A DNA stretch of 64,000 bases from Hymenobacter psychrophilus (GCF_900107135.1 NZ_FNOV01000012.1:105737-169736), one strand, 5' to 3'. Shown: positions 44,274 through 52,653, counted from the stretch's first letter. The notes: generated by a model not told the origin, from the sequence alone. Numbers and translations: made by a program.

Positions 44274-45074
44274 ATGAACATACTTCGCATCATTGAGCAA
44301 CTGTCGGAAGTAGACGCCGACGTTCTAGGCCGCTTCGACTCCCGTCGGGCAGTATTCAAAGGCTTAGGCTCTACGGCCAAAAAAGGCGCACTGGCCGCCG
44401 CCCCGGTCTTCGTCGCTTCTTTGTTTTCGAAAGCTTACGGTCAGGCCGCTGGCCCCAGCATAATCGAGGTGCTCAACTACGCACTGACGCTGGAACTGCT
44501 GGAAGAAGACTTCTACAAGAAGATGACCGCCGCTGGTAAAGTGCCTGCCGGTGCTCCGGCTGGTGCTATTGCACTCATCCTGAAGCACGAGACGGCCCAC
44601 GTGGCCCTGCTGACCAAAACTATTTCTGATCTGAAAGGCACGCCTGTTAAAGACGTGAAGTTCAAGCAGTCGGCTTTCCCCGCTGACTACGAGACGCAGC
44701 TAGTTGTAGCCCAGGCGCTGGAAGATACTGGTGTGCGGGCCTACAAGGGCCAGGCTGGTAACCTGATGAGCAATAGTGCGTTGCTTCAGGTAGCCCTTCA
44801 GATTCATTCGGTGGAAGCTCGCCACGCGGCTCATATTCGTACCATGCGCGGACAGACAGCGTGGATTCCGGCTTCGGCTTCGAGCCTGCCTGCCCCGCTT
44901 GGACCGGTGTATACCGGTAACATCCGCGAGGACAACGTTGTGCAGTCCAAAGTCAATATCACTACTGATTTGGGCACGCCCTACACGGCCAACGAAGCCG
45001 CTGCTTCGTTCGACGAAATACTAACGATGGCGGAGGTACTCGACGCTTCGCGCGCCGGTGGACTAGTAGCCTAA
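44274..45074 (+). CDS. Ferritin-like protein (copy B1)
   Basis: The 266-residue protein has an unusual N-terminus (MNILRIIEQLSEVDADVLGRFDSRRAVFKGLGS) followed by a hydrophobic segment with AAAPVFVASLF, possibly a Tat-type signal. The ferritin-like helices are LNYALTLELLEEDFY (about 64-78), HETAHVALL, LEDTGVRAYKGQA and SVEARHAAHIRT, retaining the Glu/His ligands. It lacks a lipobox. The partner A1 lies upstream, and the same A-B order is repeated downstream. Function may be iron or oxygen handling in the cell envelope; this is inferred from the family. Confidence 0.82.
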   Translation: MNILRIIEQLSEVDADVLGRFDSRRAVFKGLGSTAKKGALAAAPVFVASLFSKAYGQAAGPSIIEVLNYALTLELLEEDFYKKMTAAGKVPAGAPAGAIALILKHETAHVALLTKTISDLKGTPVKDVKFKQSAFPADYETQLVVAQALEDTGVRAYKGQAGNLMSNSALLQVALQIHSVEARHAAHIRTMRGQTAWIPASASSLPAPLGPVYTGNIREDNVVQSKVNITTDLGTPYTANEAAASFDEILTMAEVLDASRAGGLVA

Positions 45075-45101
45075 ACTGCTGTAGCATTCTTGCTTAATTC
45101 T

Positions 45102-45137
45102 AAAAACAGGCTGTTCCGCAAGGAGTAGCCTGTTTTT
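45102..45137 (+). terminator. Terminator after ferritin-like pair 1
   Basis: AAAAACAGGCT at 45102-45112 pairs with AGCCTGTTTTT at 45127-45137 around a 14-base loop. It lies about 28 bases after the B1 stop codon and separates the two A-B pairs. Confidence 0.8.
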
Positions 45138-45326
45138 GTTTATTGCTATCTGTGCGTGTGGCTACGGTACGCCGTCGTGGCGGTTCGGACTCATCCGAAC
45201 GGCCACGCAACCTTACGATCTTTATCGGTATCATGGCCGTAGCGCATCCCGGTTCAAAGAAGTACCTTTACATTCCGGTAATTCGCAACCTGCGTTGGGT
45301 TGCGCCTGTCGGGTTTATTTTCGCGT

Positions 45327-46061
45327 ATGGCTGATTTGGCAGACACTTCATTTTCGGGCCGGGCCCTGCACCGGCGCACTTTCCTGCGGGTGGCTGGTGC
45401 TACGGCCGCTTCTTCGGCACTTGTACTGGCCGGCTGCGGTAAAGACGATGACCCGACCGTGACGGATGTGGGAACCGGAACGCTGGTTTTTGCAGCCAAC
45501 GACACGGGTATTTTAAATCTGACCTACCTGCTGGCGCAGATAAGTGCCTCTTTTTATCAGAAGGTAGTGACTACGCCACCGGCCGACTTTACTGCGGCCG
45601 ATACGGCTGCGTGTGTAGATATGCGCGACCATGAAGTCATCTACCGCGAACTATACAAATCCGTGCTGGGTCCAAATCCACAAACCGGAGCTTACGACAA
45701 CGGCCTGGCGACAGCACTGGAGTTCAACTTTACGCCTTATACCCTCACCACCCGGGCCGGCGTGTACGCCGCAGCCCGTACCCTCGAAGATATTGGGGTG
45801 GGTGCCTACAACGGGCTGGGCCGGCGGCTGCGCAACGGCTCTTATCTGCGCCTGCTGCTCAAAATAACCTCTGTAAAGGCCCGGCACGCTGCCTTTGTGC
45901 GCGACCAGGCCGAACCCGATTCCTTTGCCGGCTCCGATGTCATAACGCAGACCGGCAACCAGGCCGGGCTCGATACCATAAAAACGCCCGTTGAAGTGGC
46001 CAAGTCGCTGGCATCACTGGTACCCGTGGTGCTGGTGGCCGACAACCTGATGCTGCTCTAG
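45327..46061 (+). CDS. Ferritin-like lipoprotein, ligand-poor (copy A2)
   Basis: The 244-residue protein is a diverged copy of A1: an RR-containing signal (HRRTFLRVAGATAASSALVL) with lipobox LAGC, then LNLTYLLAQISASFY, DHEVIYRELY, LEDIGVGAYNGLG and SVKARHAAFVRD. Compared with A1, the glutamates of helix 1 are replaced (LEQLE becomes LAQIS), the helix-2 His becomes Tyr, and the helix-4 Glu becomes Lys. A working diiron centre is therefore unlikely. The reading frame is intact. ATG 45327 is chosen over TTG 45300. Confidence 0.8.
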   Translation: MADLADTSFSGRALHRRTFLRVAGATAASSALVLAGCGKDDDPTVTDVGTGTLVFAANDTGILNLTYLLAQISASFYQKVVTTPPADFTAADTAACVDMRDHEVIYRELYKSVLGPNPQTGAYDNGLATALEFNFTPYTLTTRAGVYAAARTLEDIGVGAYNGLGRRLRNGSYLRLLLKITSVKARHAAFVRDQAEPDSFAGSDVITQTGNQAGLDTIKTPVEVAKSLASLVPVVLVADNLMLL

Positions 46062-46080
46062 GCTCCGCTTTTTCTTTCTC

Positions 46081-47010
46081 ATGGACTTTCTGAACCTGCT
46101 GGCCCGGTTGGCCGACCTCGATTCGACTTCTGCCGCGCCCCAACCGGCCGCCCCACGTCGCGCTGCCCTTGGCCAGCTTGGCCAGGCCAGTACAGCCCTG
46201 CTGCCGGGCCTGCTGCTCAGCGCCCTTGGCCAACCGGCCACCGCTGGCACTCTCGACACCCGCACCCGCCTCGATGTACTGCTATTGGTACGCCAATTAG
46301 CCGCGCTCGACAACGAGTTGCACTCGCGGGCCCTGGGCCTGGTTCCTGGCTACCCCGCGCTGCCCCTCACGGCCACCGAAAAAGCCGGTATCCAGGTTAT
46401 TCAGCAGCAGGAAGTACAGCGTATTGCCCTGTTTTCGCAGCTGATCGTCGACGGCGGAGCCACACTGCCGGCAACGCCGCGCTACGATTTTACGGGCAGC
46501 AAGAACGGCACGCAGGCCGCGCTTTACCCCAACATTCAAACCAACCCCGACGCTTATCTGCTCGTGGCGCAGGTCATTAAGGATGCAGCCGTGCGGGTTT
46601 ATAAGAGCCAGGTTGATTTTGTGCGTTCCGATATCTACCTGACCGAAACGCTGCTGCGGACCCACTCGGCCGAAGCCCGCCATGCCGCACACCTGCGGAC
46701 GTTGCGGCGGCAGCGCGGGGTTGTGGTCAAAAGCTGGGTCAGCCCCGACGACGCGGCGGTGCCAGCCACCAGTGCGGCCATAACCCGCGTGTACGAGGGA
46801 GAATCGAGCAGCATCCAGACCTACAACATCAGCGACGCTAATGGCCAGTTGGGTGCGCTGGTTTCCGTGCCCTTCGATTCGACCTTACCCATCAACGTGG
46901 CTACCCCACCACTGAGCCCGGAAGCCATTCTGCGCAAGGTTGCCGAAGCTTTCGACGAACCTGCCGAGGCTGTTGTAGCCACGAATGTAGCGGCCCTGTT
47001 CACATATTGA
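46081..47010 (+). CDS. Ferritin-like protein, ligand-poor (copy B2)
   Basis: The 309-residue protein is a diverged and longer copy of B1. Its N-terminus (MDFLNLLARLADLDSTSAAP) is related to that of B1 and is followed by a hydrophobic segment. Helix 1 reads LVRQLAALDNELH, helix 2 IQQQEVQRIALF, helix 3 KDAAVRVYKSQV and helix 4 SAEARHAAHLRTLR, so only helix 4 keeps the Glu-His pair. Loss of the other ligands suggests a structural role or functional decay without frame disruption. It starts 19 bases after A2. Confidence 0.75.
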   Translation: MDFLNLLARLADLDSTSAAPQPAAPRRAALGQLGQASTALLPGLLLSALGQPATAGTLDTRTRLDVLLLVRQLAALDNELHSRALGLVPGYPALPLTATEKAGIQVIQQQEVQRIALFSQLIVDGGATLPATPRYDFTGSKNGTQAALYPNIQTNPDAYLLVAQVIKDAAVRVYKSQVDFVRSDIYLTETLLRTHSAEARHAAHLRTLRRQRGVVVKSWVSPDDAAVPATSAAITRVYEGESSSIQTYNISDANGQLGALVSVPFDSTLPINVATPPLSPEAILRKVAEAFDEPAEAVVATNVAALFTY

Positions 47011-47044
47011 TTGCGGCTGAACAGCCGGAAAGCAATTGCTTTTT

Positions 47045-47075
47045 CAGGAGGAGCGTGATTTTCACGCTCCTCCTG
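47045..47075 (+). terminator. Terminator after ferritin-like pair 2
   Basis: CAGGAGGAGCGTGA at 47045-47058 pairs perfectly with TCACGCTCCTCCTG at 47062-47075. No strong T-tract follows, but position and stem strength favour a terminator. Confidence 0.7.
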
Positions 47076-47119
47076 CTGCATTTAGCCTAATGGGCTGGTG
47101 GTACTACCGGTTTGACAGC

Positions 47120-47151
47120 TTGCATCCGTCCGGCATTTTTTTGTATCTTTC
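47120..47151 (+). promoter_or_regulatory. Candidate promoter for the 64-residue protein gene
   Basis: TTG at 47120-47122 and TATCTTTC at 47144-47151 are spaced by 21 bases. The -7 box differs from TAnnTTTG only at its last base. Transcription would start about 140 bases before the gene at 47296. Confidence 0.45.
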
Positions 47152-47295
47152 AAGAAAGGTTGATACTGGTCCCAAGCAGTACTTAGCCTTTTTTTGCAGT
47201 TGCCGTACAAGGGGCAACTGCTGGCTCAAAATCATTCTTCCACCCCTTATTCCGTCCTTCTTTCCCACCCTTCCCACCCCAAATTATTCAACGCT

Positions 47296-47490
47296 ATGTT
47301 GGAATACGCTAAAACCATTCTGCTGAAAGTCAGCTTTGACAAAATCCTTTTTGAGAAGGAATTGCGCAAAGCCCTGCGGAACCTGTTGCCCGCCGATTTA
47401 TCGGAGCTTAAAGCTTGGTGCTATCAACAGTTTTCCAAAATCTATCACCGTCTTCTGAACCGTGTATTCGGTCAGCCTGCCCTAGGTTAA
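47296..47490 (+). CDS. Small conserved-looking protein (64 residues)
   Basis: The protein begins MLEYAKTILLKVSFDKILFE and ends with YHRLLNRVFGQPALG. It is basic, helical and without signal peptide; LRNLLPADLSELKAWCYQQF forms an amphipathic helix. I remember similar short proteins in Bacteroidota with the same start, but no function is known. It has its own promoter candidate and a strong hairpin behind it, which argue for a genuine and perhaps highly expressed gene. Confidence 0.65.
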   Translation: MLEYAKTILLKVSFDKILFEKELRKALRNLLPADLSELKAWCYQQFSKIYHRLLNRVFGQPALG

Positions 47491-47512
47491 TCTCTTTACC
47501 CCATCACAACAC

Positions 47513-47588
47513 AAGCCACTGGCAACGCAAGGGCCGGGCACCGCACCTATTTGGTGGCGCTGCCCGGCCCTTGCGTTGCCAGTGGCTT
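47513..47588. terminator. Bidirectional hairpin between the 64-residue gene and queG
   Basis: Positions 47513-47540 and 47561-47588 are perfect 28-base reverse complements. The 20-base loop can itself form a small hairpin (GCACC with GGTGG-like pairing). It separates two convergent genes and is followed by TTTT. Confidence 0.8.
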
Positions 47589-47589
47589 T

Positions 47590-48531
47590 TTACGTCTGCG
47601 GCTCGTCGGTTATAAAGCGGATGTTGCGCTGTAGCCCCGCGTAGCCGGTGCGCTTCACAGCCGATTGCCGAAACAGCTCCGAAAACAATTCGTGCGTGAT
47701 TTCCTGCCAGTCGCCGCGGGTGAGGTCTTTTAGGGCTGGGTGGGGCGAAAACTGGGGCTCCTGGTGAGGCTTGGCGAAGCGGTTCCAGGGGCAGACATCC
47801 TGACAGATGTCGCAGCCGAATACCCAGTTGCCGAACTTGCCCTCCACCTCGCGCGGAATCTGGTCTTTGAGCTCGATGGTGAAGTAGCTGATACACTTGC
47901 TGCCGTCTACCACGTAGGGCTCGGTGATGGCCTGGGTGGGACAGGCGTCCACGCATTTGGTGCAGGTGCCGCAGTAGTCCTTGATGGGTCCGTCGTAGTC
48001 GAGGGGCACGTCCACGATGAGTTCGGCAATGAAGTAGAACGAGCCCACGCCGGGCGTAATGAGGTTGGAGTTCTTACCCACCCAGCCCAGGCCGCTCTTT
48101 TTGGCCCAGGCCTTATCCATCACCGGGGCCGAATCGACGAAGCAACGGCCGCCCACCTCCCCGATTTCCGCCTGCATATCGTGGAGCAACTCCTTGAGCT
48201 TATCCTTGATGACGAAGTGGTAGTCGCGACCGTAGGCGTATTTGCTGACTTTGAGCGTGTCGTCGGGCTGCTGGGTTTCCGCGGGCGGGTAGTAGTTGAG
48301 CAGCAGCGAAATCACCGATCTGGCTCCGTCCACGAGCAGGCGGGGGTCGAGGCGCTTATCAAAATGGTTGGCCATATAGGCCATCTGGCCGTGCATGTTC
48401 TTGTTCAGCCAGTTTTCGAGGCGCGGCGCTTCTTCTTCCAGAAAGCCAGCCTCCGAAATACCGCAGTACATAAAGCCCAGCTCCGCCGCCCGGCGTTTGA
48501 TAAAAGCAGTGTAGTGGGCAGTGGGCAGCAT
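47590..48531 (-). CDS. queG: Epoxyqueuosine reductase
   Basis: The 313-residue enzyme reduces epoxyqueuosine to queuosine in tRNA using a cobalamin and two 4Fe-4S clusters. It shows the substrate-binding N-terminal half (GFMYCGISEAGF, NMHGQMAYMANHFDKRLDP, SYYAYGRDYH-like KYAYGRDYHFVIK), the VDSAPVMDKAWAKKSGLGW segment and the cluster motifs CGTCTKCVDACPTQAI and CDICQDVCPWN. The catalytic Asp lies in the VDSAPV segment. All features match QueG. It has its own promoter box at 48607-48614. Confidence 0.95.
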   Translation of the reverse strand: MLPTAHYTAFIKRRAAELGFMYCGISEAGFLEEEAPRLENWLNKNMHGQMAYMANHFDKRLDPRLLVDGARSVISLLLNYYPPAETQQPDDTLKVSKYAYGRDYHFVIKDKLKELLHDMQAEIGEVGGRCFVDSAPVMDKAWAKKSGLGWVGKNSNLITPGVGSFYFIAELIVDVPLDYDGPIKDYCGTCTKCVDACPTQAITEPYVVDGSKCISYFTIELKDQIPREVEGKFGNWVFGCDICQDVCPWNRFAKPHQEPQFSPHPALKDLTRGDWQEITHELFSELFRQSAVKRTGYAGLQRNIRFITDEPQT

Positions 48532-48606
48532 CGGGCGATGGTAGAGAGCTTCGGTTCAGGAACAGAGGTTGCAGAAGCCGCAACGCCCGAGCAGGTGGGC
48601 TTGTTC

Positions 48607-48614
48607 CAAAAGTA
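48607..48614 (-). promoter_or_regulatory. Candidate -7 promoter box for queG
   Basis: Read on the minus strand the segment is TACTTTTG, an exact TAnnTTTG match, 75 bases before the queG ATG and just after the stop of the methyltransferase gene. Confidence 0.45.
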
Positions 48615-48616
48615 AA

Positions 48617-49570
48617 TTAACGGGTGGGCTGCACCGCCGTATTCATAGCCGAAACGAAGTGGCAGTGCGTTTTGGCTACTTCTTCGGCCGGGTGGGCTGC
48701 ATACTCGGCGTCCAGTTTGATTTGGCTTAGCTCTTCTACGCTGCCCGGCCGATACGATTCGGCGGTAATCGGGATGCTCAGTTCGGCATACAACCGCCGG
48801 TAATCGTAAATGCGGGCCCGGCTCTGGGGCTGAATGTTATTGTCAATCCAGCGCCACTGCCGGGGCGAAAACTGCAGGAAATTATACGTTGAAATCGTTT
48901 TATCGAAATGCGCGAAATGATCCGACATATCAATAAAATGCGACATCACACCATGCTCCTTGTTGACTACCCGCTTAAAATCGAGCAGAATAGGCTCAAG
49001 CAAGCTCAAGTATATATGCTCAAACGTATTATTGGAATTCACTAAGTCGATAGAATTATCAGCTAATGACAAATGCCGGGCATCTTCAATGAGGTAGATA
49101 ATGTGCAGCTTGGCTAGAATTTGCTCCAGCGACAATTGCTCATACTGGGCCAGCAACTCGTGCAGCTCGGCCAGCTTGGTATCCTGAAAATCGACAAATT
49201 CGCGCAAACGCCCGGCTTTAGCGCAGGCGGCAAATTGCTGTAGCGTAGTTAGCAGGCGCGGCTTGGAGGTAAGAAAGGAAATATCAACTGAATATATTTT
49301 CTCGACTCCCAACAGGAATAAACTAATCGGCACAATCGGATACCAACCCGTTCCTATTTCGAGGCTGCTGTTCGGAATAGGCCGGTTTGAATAGTGCTGA
49401 TAACTACTGATATGGTCGCGCGCATGGCCCAACCGGTCGTAGAAATACTCGTCTGACAGCTGCACGCCTTTCGTGACGTATTTCTGAAATATATAATTGA
49501 TTTTATGGCTAAATGGTAAATAGGAAATTGTCTTCTGGACAATTACTTTTTGCTGCCATTTCTTCATCAT
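48617..49570 (-). CDS. SAM-dependent methyltransferase-like protein
   Basis: The 317-residue protein has a class I methyltransferase core: SLEIGTGWYPIVPISLF (motif I, about residues 69-85), YSVDIS (acidic residue binding the SAM ribose), and LIEDARHLSLADNSIDLVNSNNTFEHI (about 158-184). The flanking regions are specific and resemble methyltransferases of envelope or secondary-metabolite loci, but no substrate can be named. It is A+T-richer than its neighbours, which suggests transfer. Two ATGs (49570 and 49567) are equally possible starts. It stands alone between queG and ruvB. Confidence 0.75.
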   Translation of the reverse strand: MMKKWQQKVIVQKTISYLPFSHKINYIFQKYVTKGVQLSDEYFYDRLGHARDHISSYQHYSNRPIPNSSLEIGTGWYPIVPISLFLLGVEKIYSVDISFLTSKPRLLTTLQQFAACAKAGRLREFVDFQDTKLAELHELLAQYEQLSLEQILAKLHIIYLIEDARHLSLADNSIDLVNSNNTFEHIYLSLLEPILLDFKRVVNKEHGVMSHFIDMSDHFAHFDKTISTYNFLQFSPRQWRWIDNNIQPQSRARIYDYRRLYAELSIPITAESYRPGSVEELSQIKLDAEYAAHPAEEVAKTHCHFVSAMNTAVQPTR

Positions 49571-49654
49571 ACACTGCTCAAGCTATAAAGGCCACCGGCC
49601 GAACCGGCACGAAGGTATCGGTTCGGCCGCACTTGCCCACAAGCCCCGCACGCC

Positions 49655-49711
49655 AAAAAGCCGGTCAGTGGCGCTACTTTCTCTGGTAGAAAGCAGCCAC
49701 TGCCCGGCTTT
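49655..49711 (-). terminator. Terminator after ruvB
   Basis: AAAAAGCCGG and CAGTGGC on one side pair with GCCACTG and CCGGCTTTA on the other with one interruption. Read on the minus strand it ends in a T run. It lies 18 bases after the ruvB stop codon. Confidence 0.7.
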
Positions 49712-49729
49712 AAACGTTTGGCAGAACCT

Positions 49730-50776
49730 TTAGGAAAACAGCTCACCCGTGGCAGAGTTGCCGCGCAGGTGCTGGGGCATGGGCCGGCCCAGGTGCTCGT
49801 AGGCGGCCTCGGTGGCCTCACGGCCGCGGCTGGTGCGCTTCAGGTAGCCTTCCTGAATCAGGAAGGGCTCGTAGACCTCCTCGATGGTTTCGCCTTCCTC
49901 GCCGCAGGCCGTGGCAATGGTGCTGATGCCCACCGGGCCACCCTTAAACTTGTCGATGATGGTGGTCAGGATGCGCTTGTCCATGTCGTCGAGGCCGCGG
50001 GCGTCCACGTCGAGGGCATGCAGGGCAAACTGGGCAATGTCCTGGGTAATGGTACCGTTGCCTTTGATCTGGGCAAAGTCGCGGGTGCGGCGCAACAGGT
50101 TGTTGGCGATGCGCGGAGTACCACGCGAACGACGGGCGATTTCGTAGGCCGCCTCATCATCAATGGGCGTGGCCAGGATTTCGGCCGAGCGGCCCACGAT
50201 GCTGGTCAGCAGCTTGGCATCGTAGTACTCGAGGCGGGAACTGATGCCGAAACGGGCCCGTAATGGAGCCGTGAGCATACCTGAACGCGTAGTGGCCCCG
50301 ATGAGCGTGAAGGGCGAAAGGGAAATCTGTATCGAGCGGGCGTTCGGACCCGAATCGAGCATGATATCGATGCGGTAGTCTTCCATAGCCGAGTACAGAT
50401 ACTCCTCTACTACCGGGTTGAGGCGGTGAATCTCGTCGATGAACAGGACATCGTGCGGCTCGAGGTTGGTAAGCAGGCCGGCCAGATCAGAGGGCTTGTC
50501 GAGCACCGGGCCCGAGGTCATCTTGATGCCCGCTTCCAGCTCGTTGGCGATGATGTGGGAGAGCGTGGTTTTGCCCAGGCCGGGAGGGCCGTGGAGCAGC
50601 ACATGGTCGAGGGCGTCGCCGCGGCGCCTAGCGGCGGCCACAAACACCTTCAGGTTTTCTACTACCTTTTCCTGGCCGGCAAAATCGTCGAAGGAAAGGG
50701 GGCGAAGGGCCTTGTCAATGTCTTTATCGGTGGCATCGTAATGTTCAGTGTCACCCGTCAGGAGCGGTTCGCGCAT
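49730..50776 (-). CDS. ruvB: Holliday junction branch-migration helicase subunit RuvB
   Basis: The 348-residue AAA+ motor drives branch migration with RuvA. It has ALRPLSFDDFAGQEKVVENL (about 24-43), Walker A HGPPGLGKTT (about 62-71), Walker B VLFIDEIHRL, the sensor-1 region TLIGATTRSG, the arginine finger segment LRARFGI, and the C-terminal winged helix ending EGYLKRTSRGREAT. All match RuvB. It is read from ATG 50776; a near-match promoter box (TACCTTTC) lies about 35 bases upstream. ruvA and ruvC are not in the window. Confidence 0.97.
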   Translation of the reverse strand: MREPLLTGDTEHYDATDKDIDKALRPLSFDDFAGQEKVVENLKVFVAAARRRGDALDHVLLHGPPGLGKTTLSHIIANELEAGIKMTSGPVLDKPSDLAGLLTNLEPHDVLFIDEIHRLNPVVEEYLYSAMEDYRIDIMLDSGPNARSIQISLSPFTLIGATTRSGMLTAPLRARFGISSRLEYYDAKLLTSIVGRSAEILATPIDDEAAYEIARRSRGTPRIANNLLRRTRDFAQIKGNGTITQDIAQFALHALDVDARGLDDMDKRILTTIIDKFKGGPVGISTIATACGEEGETIEEVYEPFLIQEGYLKRTSRGREATEAAYEHLGRPMPQHLRGNSATGELFS

Positions 50777-50943
50777 AAGTCTGGCAATAATTCAGCGTGT
50801 CGAAAGGTAACACTTTGCCACGGGCCTTGGTGCCTTTTTTAGCAAAAAATACTTAGCCATCTAAATTCAGCTAACTGCATTAGCAATCAAAACTCCCGTG
50901 CTAGCCGCAAATCTTGTTTTATGCTCCCCACCTTACCCAATCA

Positions 50944-51963
50944 ATGCCCCAGGGCCGTAACTTGCCACTTCAACCCGCCACGCTTTCTATGCCTGCTTCC
51001 GACTCCTGGCTCGATACCCTGCCGGTAGATTTTTACGACCAGCTGGCCGACACGCTGAACCTGCACGGCATGGCCGCGCTGGAGCTGCTGAGCCGGCCTG
51101 CCACGCCCGCCACTGCCCGGCTGCGCCAGCTCATCACCCTCGATGTGGCCACCGTGCAGCGCCTCAATACCATCGAAAATCAGCCTCAGTTGCTGACGAT
51201 GCTCCGGCAGGAGCCTCTGGCGCTGTACGACCTGCTGCTACTGGGCCGTTTGGTGCTGGAAACCAGCCAGGCGGCACCAGTGCTGGCTTTTGTGCGGCAA
51301 TCGATGCAGGACATCACCGCAGCTCAGCTCAACCAGGTGCTCGCCTACTGCCATCAGGCAAGCGCGATGGTACTGGGGCTGCTGGAAGAGCACGTGGCGG
51401 CCCCGGCAGATACGGCTTCACTAGGTTTGCACCGGCTGGCAGTAGAAGAGGCATTTGCGGAGTTCCTGGCAAGCCAACCGGCCATAGAGCAGCCGGTGGC
51501 CCATCTGCGCCCGCTGCCGCCGCAGCTGCACATCATGCGTCTGGCACTACTGCTAGCCGTCAGCCTGCCGCAGGATACTGACCACCCGTTTGCGCAGGCC
51601 GTGCAGGCGCTGCCCCACCTGCAGCCCGGTGCCCTGGAGCCGCTCATTACCCGGCTCGGCCAGGCGCAGGCGCACGAGCCACTGACCCTCAACATGCCCG
51701 AAGTGGTGCAGCTTTACCAGGCCCTGCAGGTGTGCGGCATGGTATTCGTGTCGGATTTGATGAGCCAGATCGGGCTGGAAGACGCCTTCCCGACCATATC
51801 CGATGAGGAGCGCCGGGCCACCGAGCCGGCCCCGGCCAGCAACCGCGAAGCCGTGGGTAGCATCGTTAGCGGCTTCACGCAGTGGGTGCAGCAAAACTTC
51901 CCCGACAACCCCGAAATAGCGCAGGCCCGGCAGCAGGTGCTGGCACTGGCTGATAAGCTGTAA
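50944..51963 (+). CDS. Hypothetical helical protein
   Basis: I do not recognise this 339-residue protein. It is soluble, rich in Leu, Ala and Gln, and predicted to consist of many short amphipathic helices, with repeated patterns such as LLLLGRLVLETSQAAPVLAFV and LPPQLHIMRLALLLAVSLP. It has no signal peptide, membrane helix or catalytic motif that I can see. Overall character resembles helical-repeat scaffold proteins. ATG 50944 is chosen; ATG 50989 (MPASDSW) is an alternative, and TTG 50914 is unlikely. It converges on the HIRAN gene across a REP-like cluster. Confidence 0.6.
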   Translation: MPQGRNLPLQPATLSMPASDSWLDTLPVDFYDQLADTLNLHGMAALELLSRPATPATARLRQLITLDVATVQRLNTIENQPQLLTMLRQEPLALYDLLLLGRLVLETSQAAPVLAFVRQSMQDITAAQLNQVLAYCHQASAMVLGLLEEHVAAPADTASLGLHRLAVEEAFAEFLASQPAIEQPVAHLRPLPPQLHIMRLALLLAVSLPQDTDHPFAQAVQALPHLQPGALEPLITRLGQAQAHEPLTLNMPEVVQLYQALQVCGMVFVSDLMSQIGLEDAFPTISDEERRATEPAPASNREAVGSIVSGFTQWVQQNFPDNPEIAQARQQVLALADKL

Positions 51964-51984
51964 GCGCTGAACTGTACAAAAAAT

Positions 51985-52202
51985 GTCGTTCTGAGCGGCG
52001 CGAAGAATCTCGCGTGCCGTGCTACCCCTGCTGTCAAGGGCTAGTATAAAACTGTTCAGAAAGTCAACGGAACGTTATGCTGAGCGCAGCCGAAGCATAA
52101 CGTTCCGTTGCAATGGCAGAGGAGCGGTAGAGATGCTTCGGCTGCGCTCAGCATGACGTTCTGACTGGTATAACCGAGGTTCTTCGCGCCGCTCAGCATG
52201 AC
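51985..52202. repeat. Nested REP-like repeat cluster
   Basis: An outer pair (51985-52011, GTCGTTCTGAGCGGCGCGAA, and 52179-52202) encloses an inner pair (52077-52098, ATGCTGAGCGCAGCCGAAGC, and 52133-52154). In addition a 16-base hairpin (52065-52080 with 52095-52110) overlaps the left inner arm. All elements carry the CTGAGCGnnGCGAAG-type core seen at 6684 and 34858. The cluster separates two convergent genes. Confidence 0.8.
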
Positions 52203-52217
52203 AGCTGCTGATTCATT

Positions 52218-52556
52218 CTACTGCGCCAGCAGCACTTCAATTTCCAAGTGCAGCCACTCGTCTTCCCAGGCTTTGTGGGTGAGGCGGGCCGAGAGCGGGT
52301 AGCCGGCATCGAGCAGACGGGCCACGGTTTCGTTGCGGCCTTCGGGCAGGTAGCCTAGCCAGAACGCCTCGCCGGGGCCGCTGGTGAGCACGCGCACAGC
52401 CCAGTCGTCGTAGGAGCTGTCGGCTTCGCGGGCCAGGGCCAGCGGCTGGCCGGGTTGCAGCGTAGGTTCGAACTCGCGCAGGCCGGGGCGGTGGGTGGTG
52501 CCGGCCACGAGGCATTCAAGTAGCACCAGGGACTTGTCGGAGGTATAATCGGACAT
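52218..52556 (-). CDS. Stand-alone HIRAN domain protein
   Basis: The 112-residue protein consists almost wholly of a HIRAN domain: VLLECLVAGTTHRPGLREFE, LQPGQPLALAREADSSYDDWAVRVL and FWLGYLPEGRNETVARLLDAGYPL follow the family pattern of GxxL, REPxNxxDxxAV and GYLPxxxxxxxA. In HLTF and other proteins HIRAN binds 3' ends of single-stranded DNA at stalled forks; stand-alone bacterial versions are little studied. ATG 52556 is chosen over the in-frame start at 52595. It is divergent from the DUF4268 gene with 138 bases between them. Confidence 0.8.
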   Translation of the reverse strand: MSDYTSDKSLVLLECLVAGTTHRPGLREFEPTLQPGQPLALAREADSSYDDWAVRVLTSGPGEAFWLGYLPEGRNETVARLLDAGYPLSARLTHKAWEDEWLHLEIEVLLAQ

Positions 52557-52653
52557 GGGCAGGGAGGCGTAGTGAAGCCCTAAACTACGCAGCAAATGGG
52601 TTTATGCCGTAGCAGCCCGGTCAATCTGCCGGCGCGGGCAGTTGCGGGCCGGG

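Noticed and set aside
45136..45326. Small open frames between the two ferritin-like pairs
   Set aside because: They lack signal peptides, family resemblance and a plausible promoter, and overlap the in-frame extension of copy A2.
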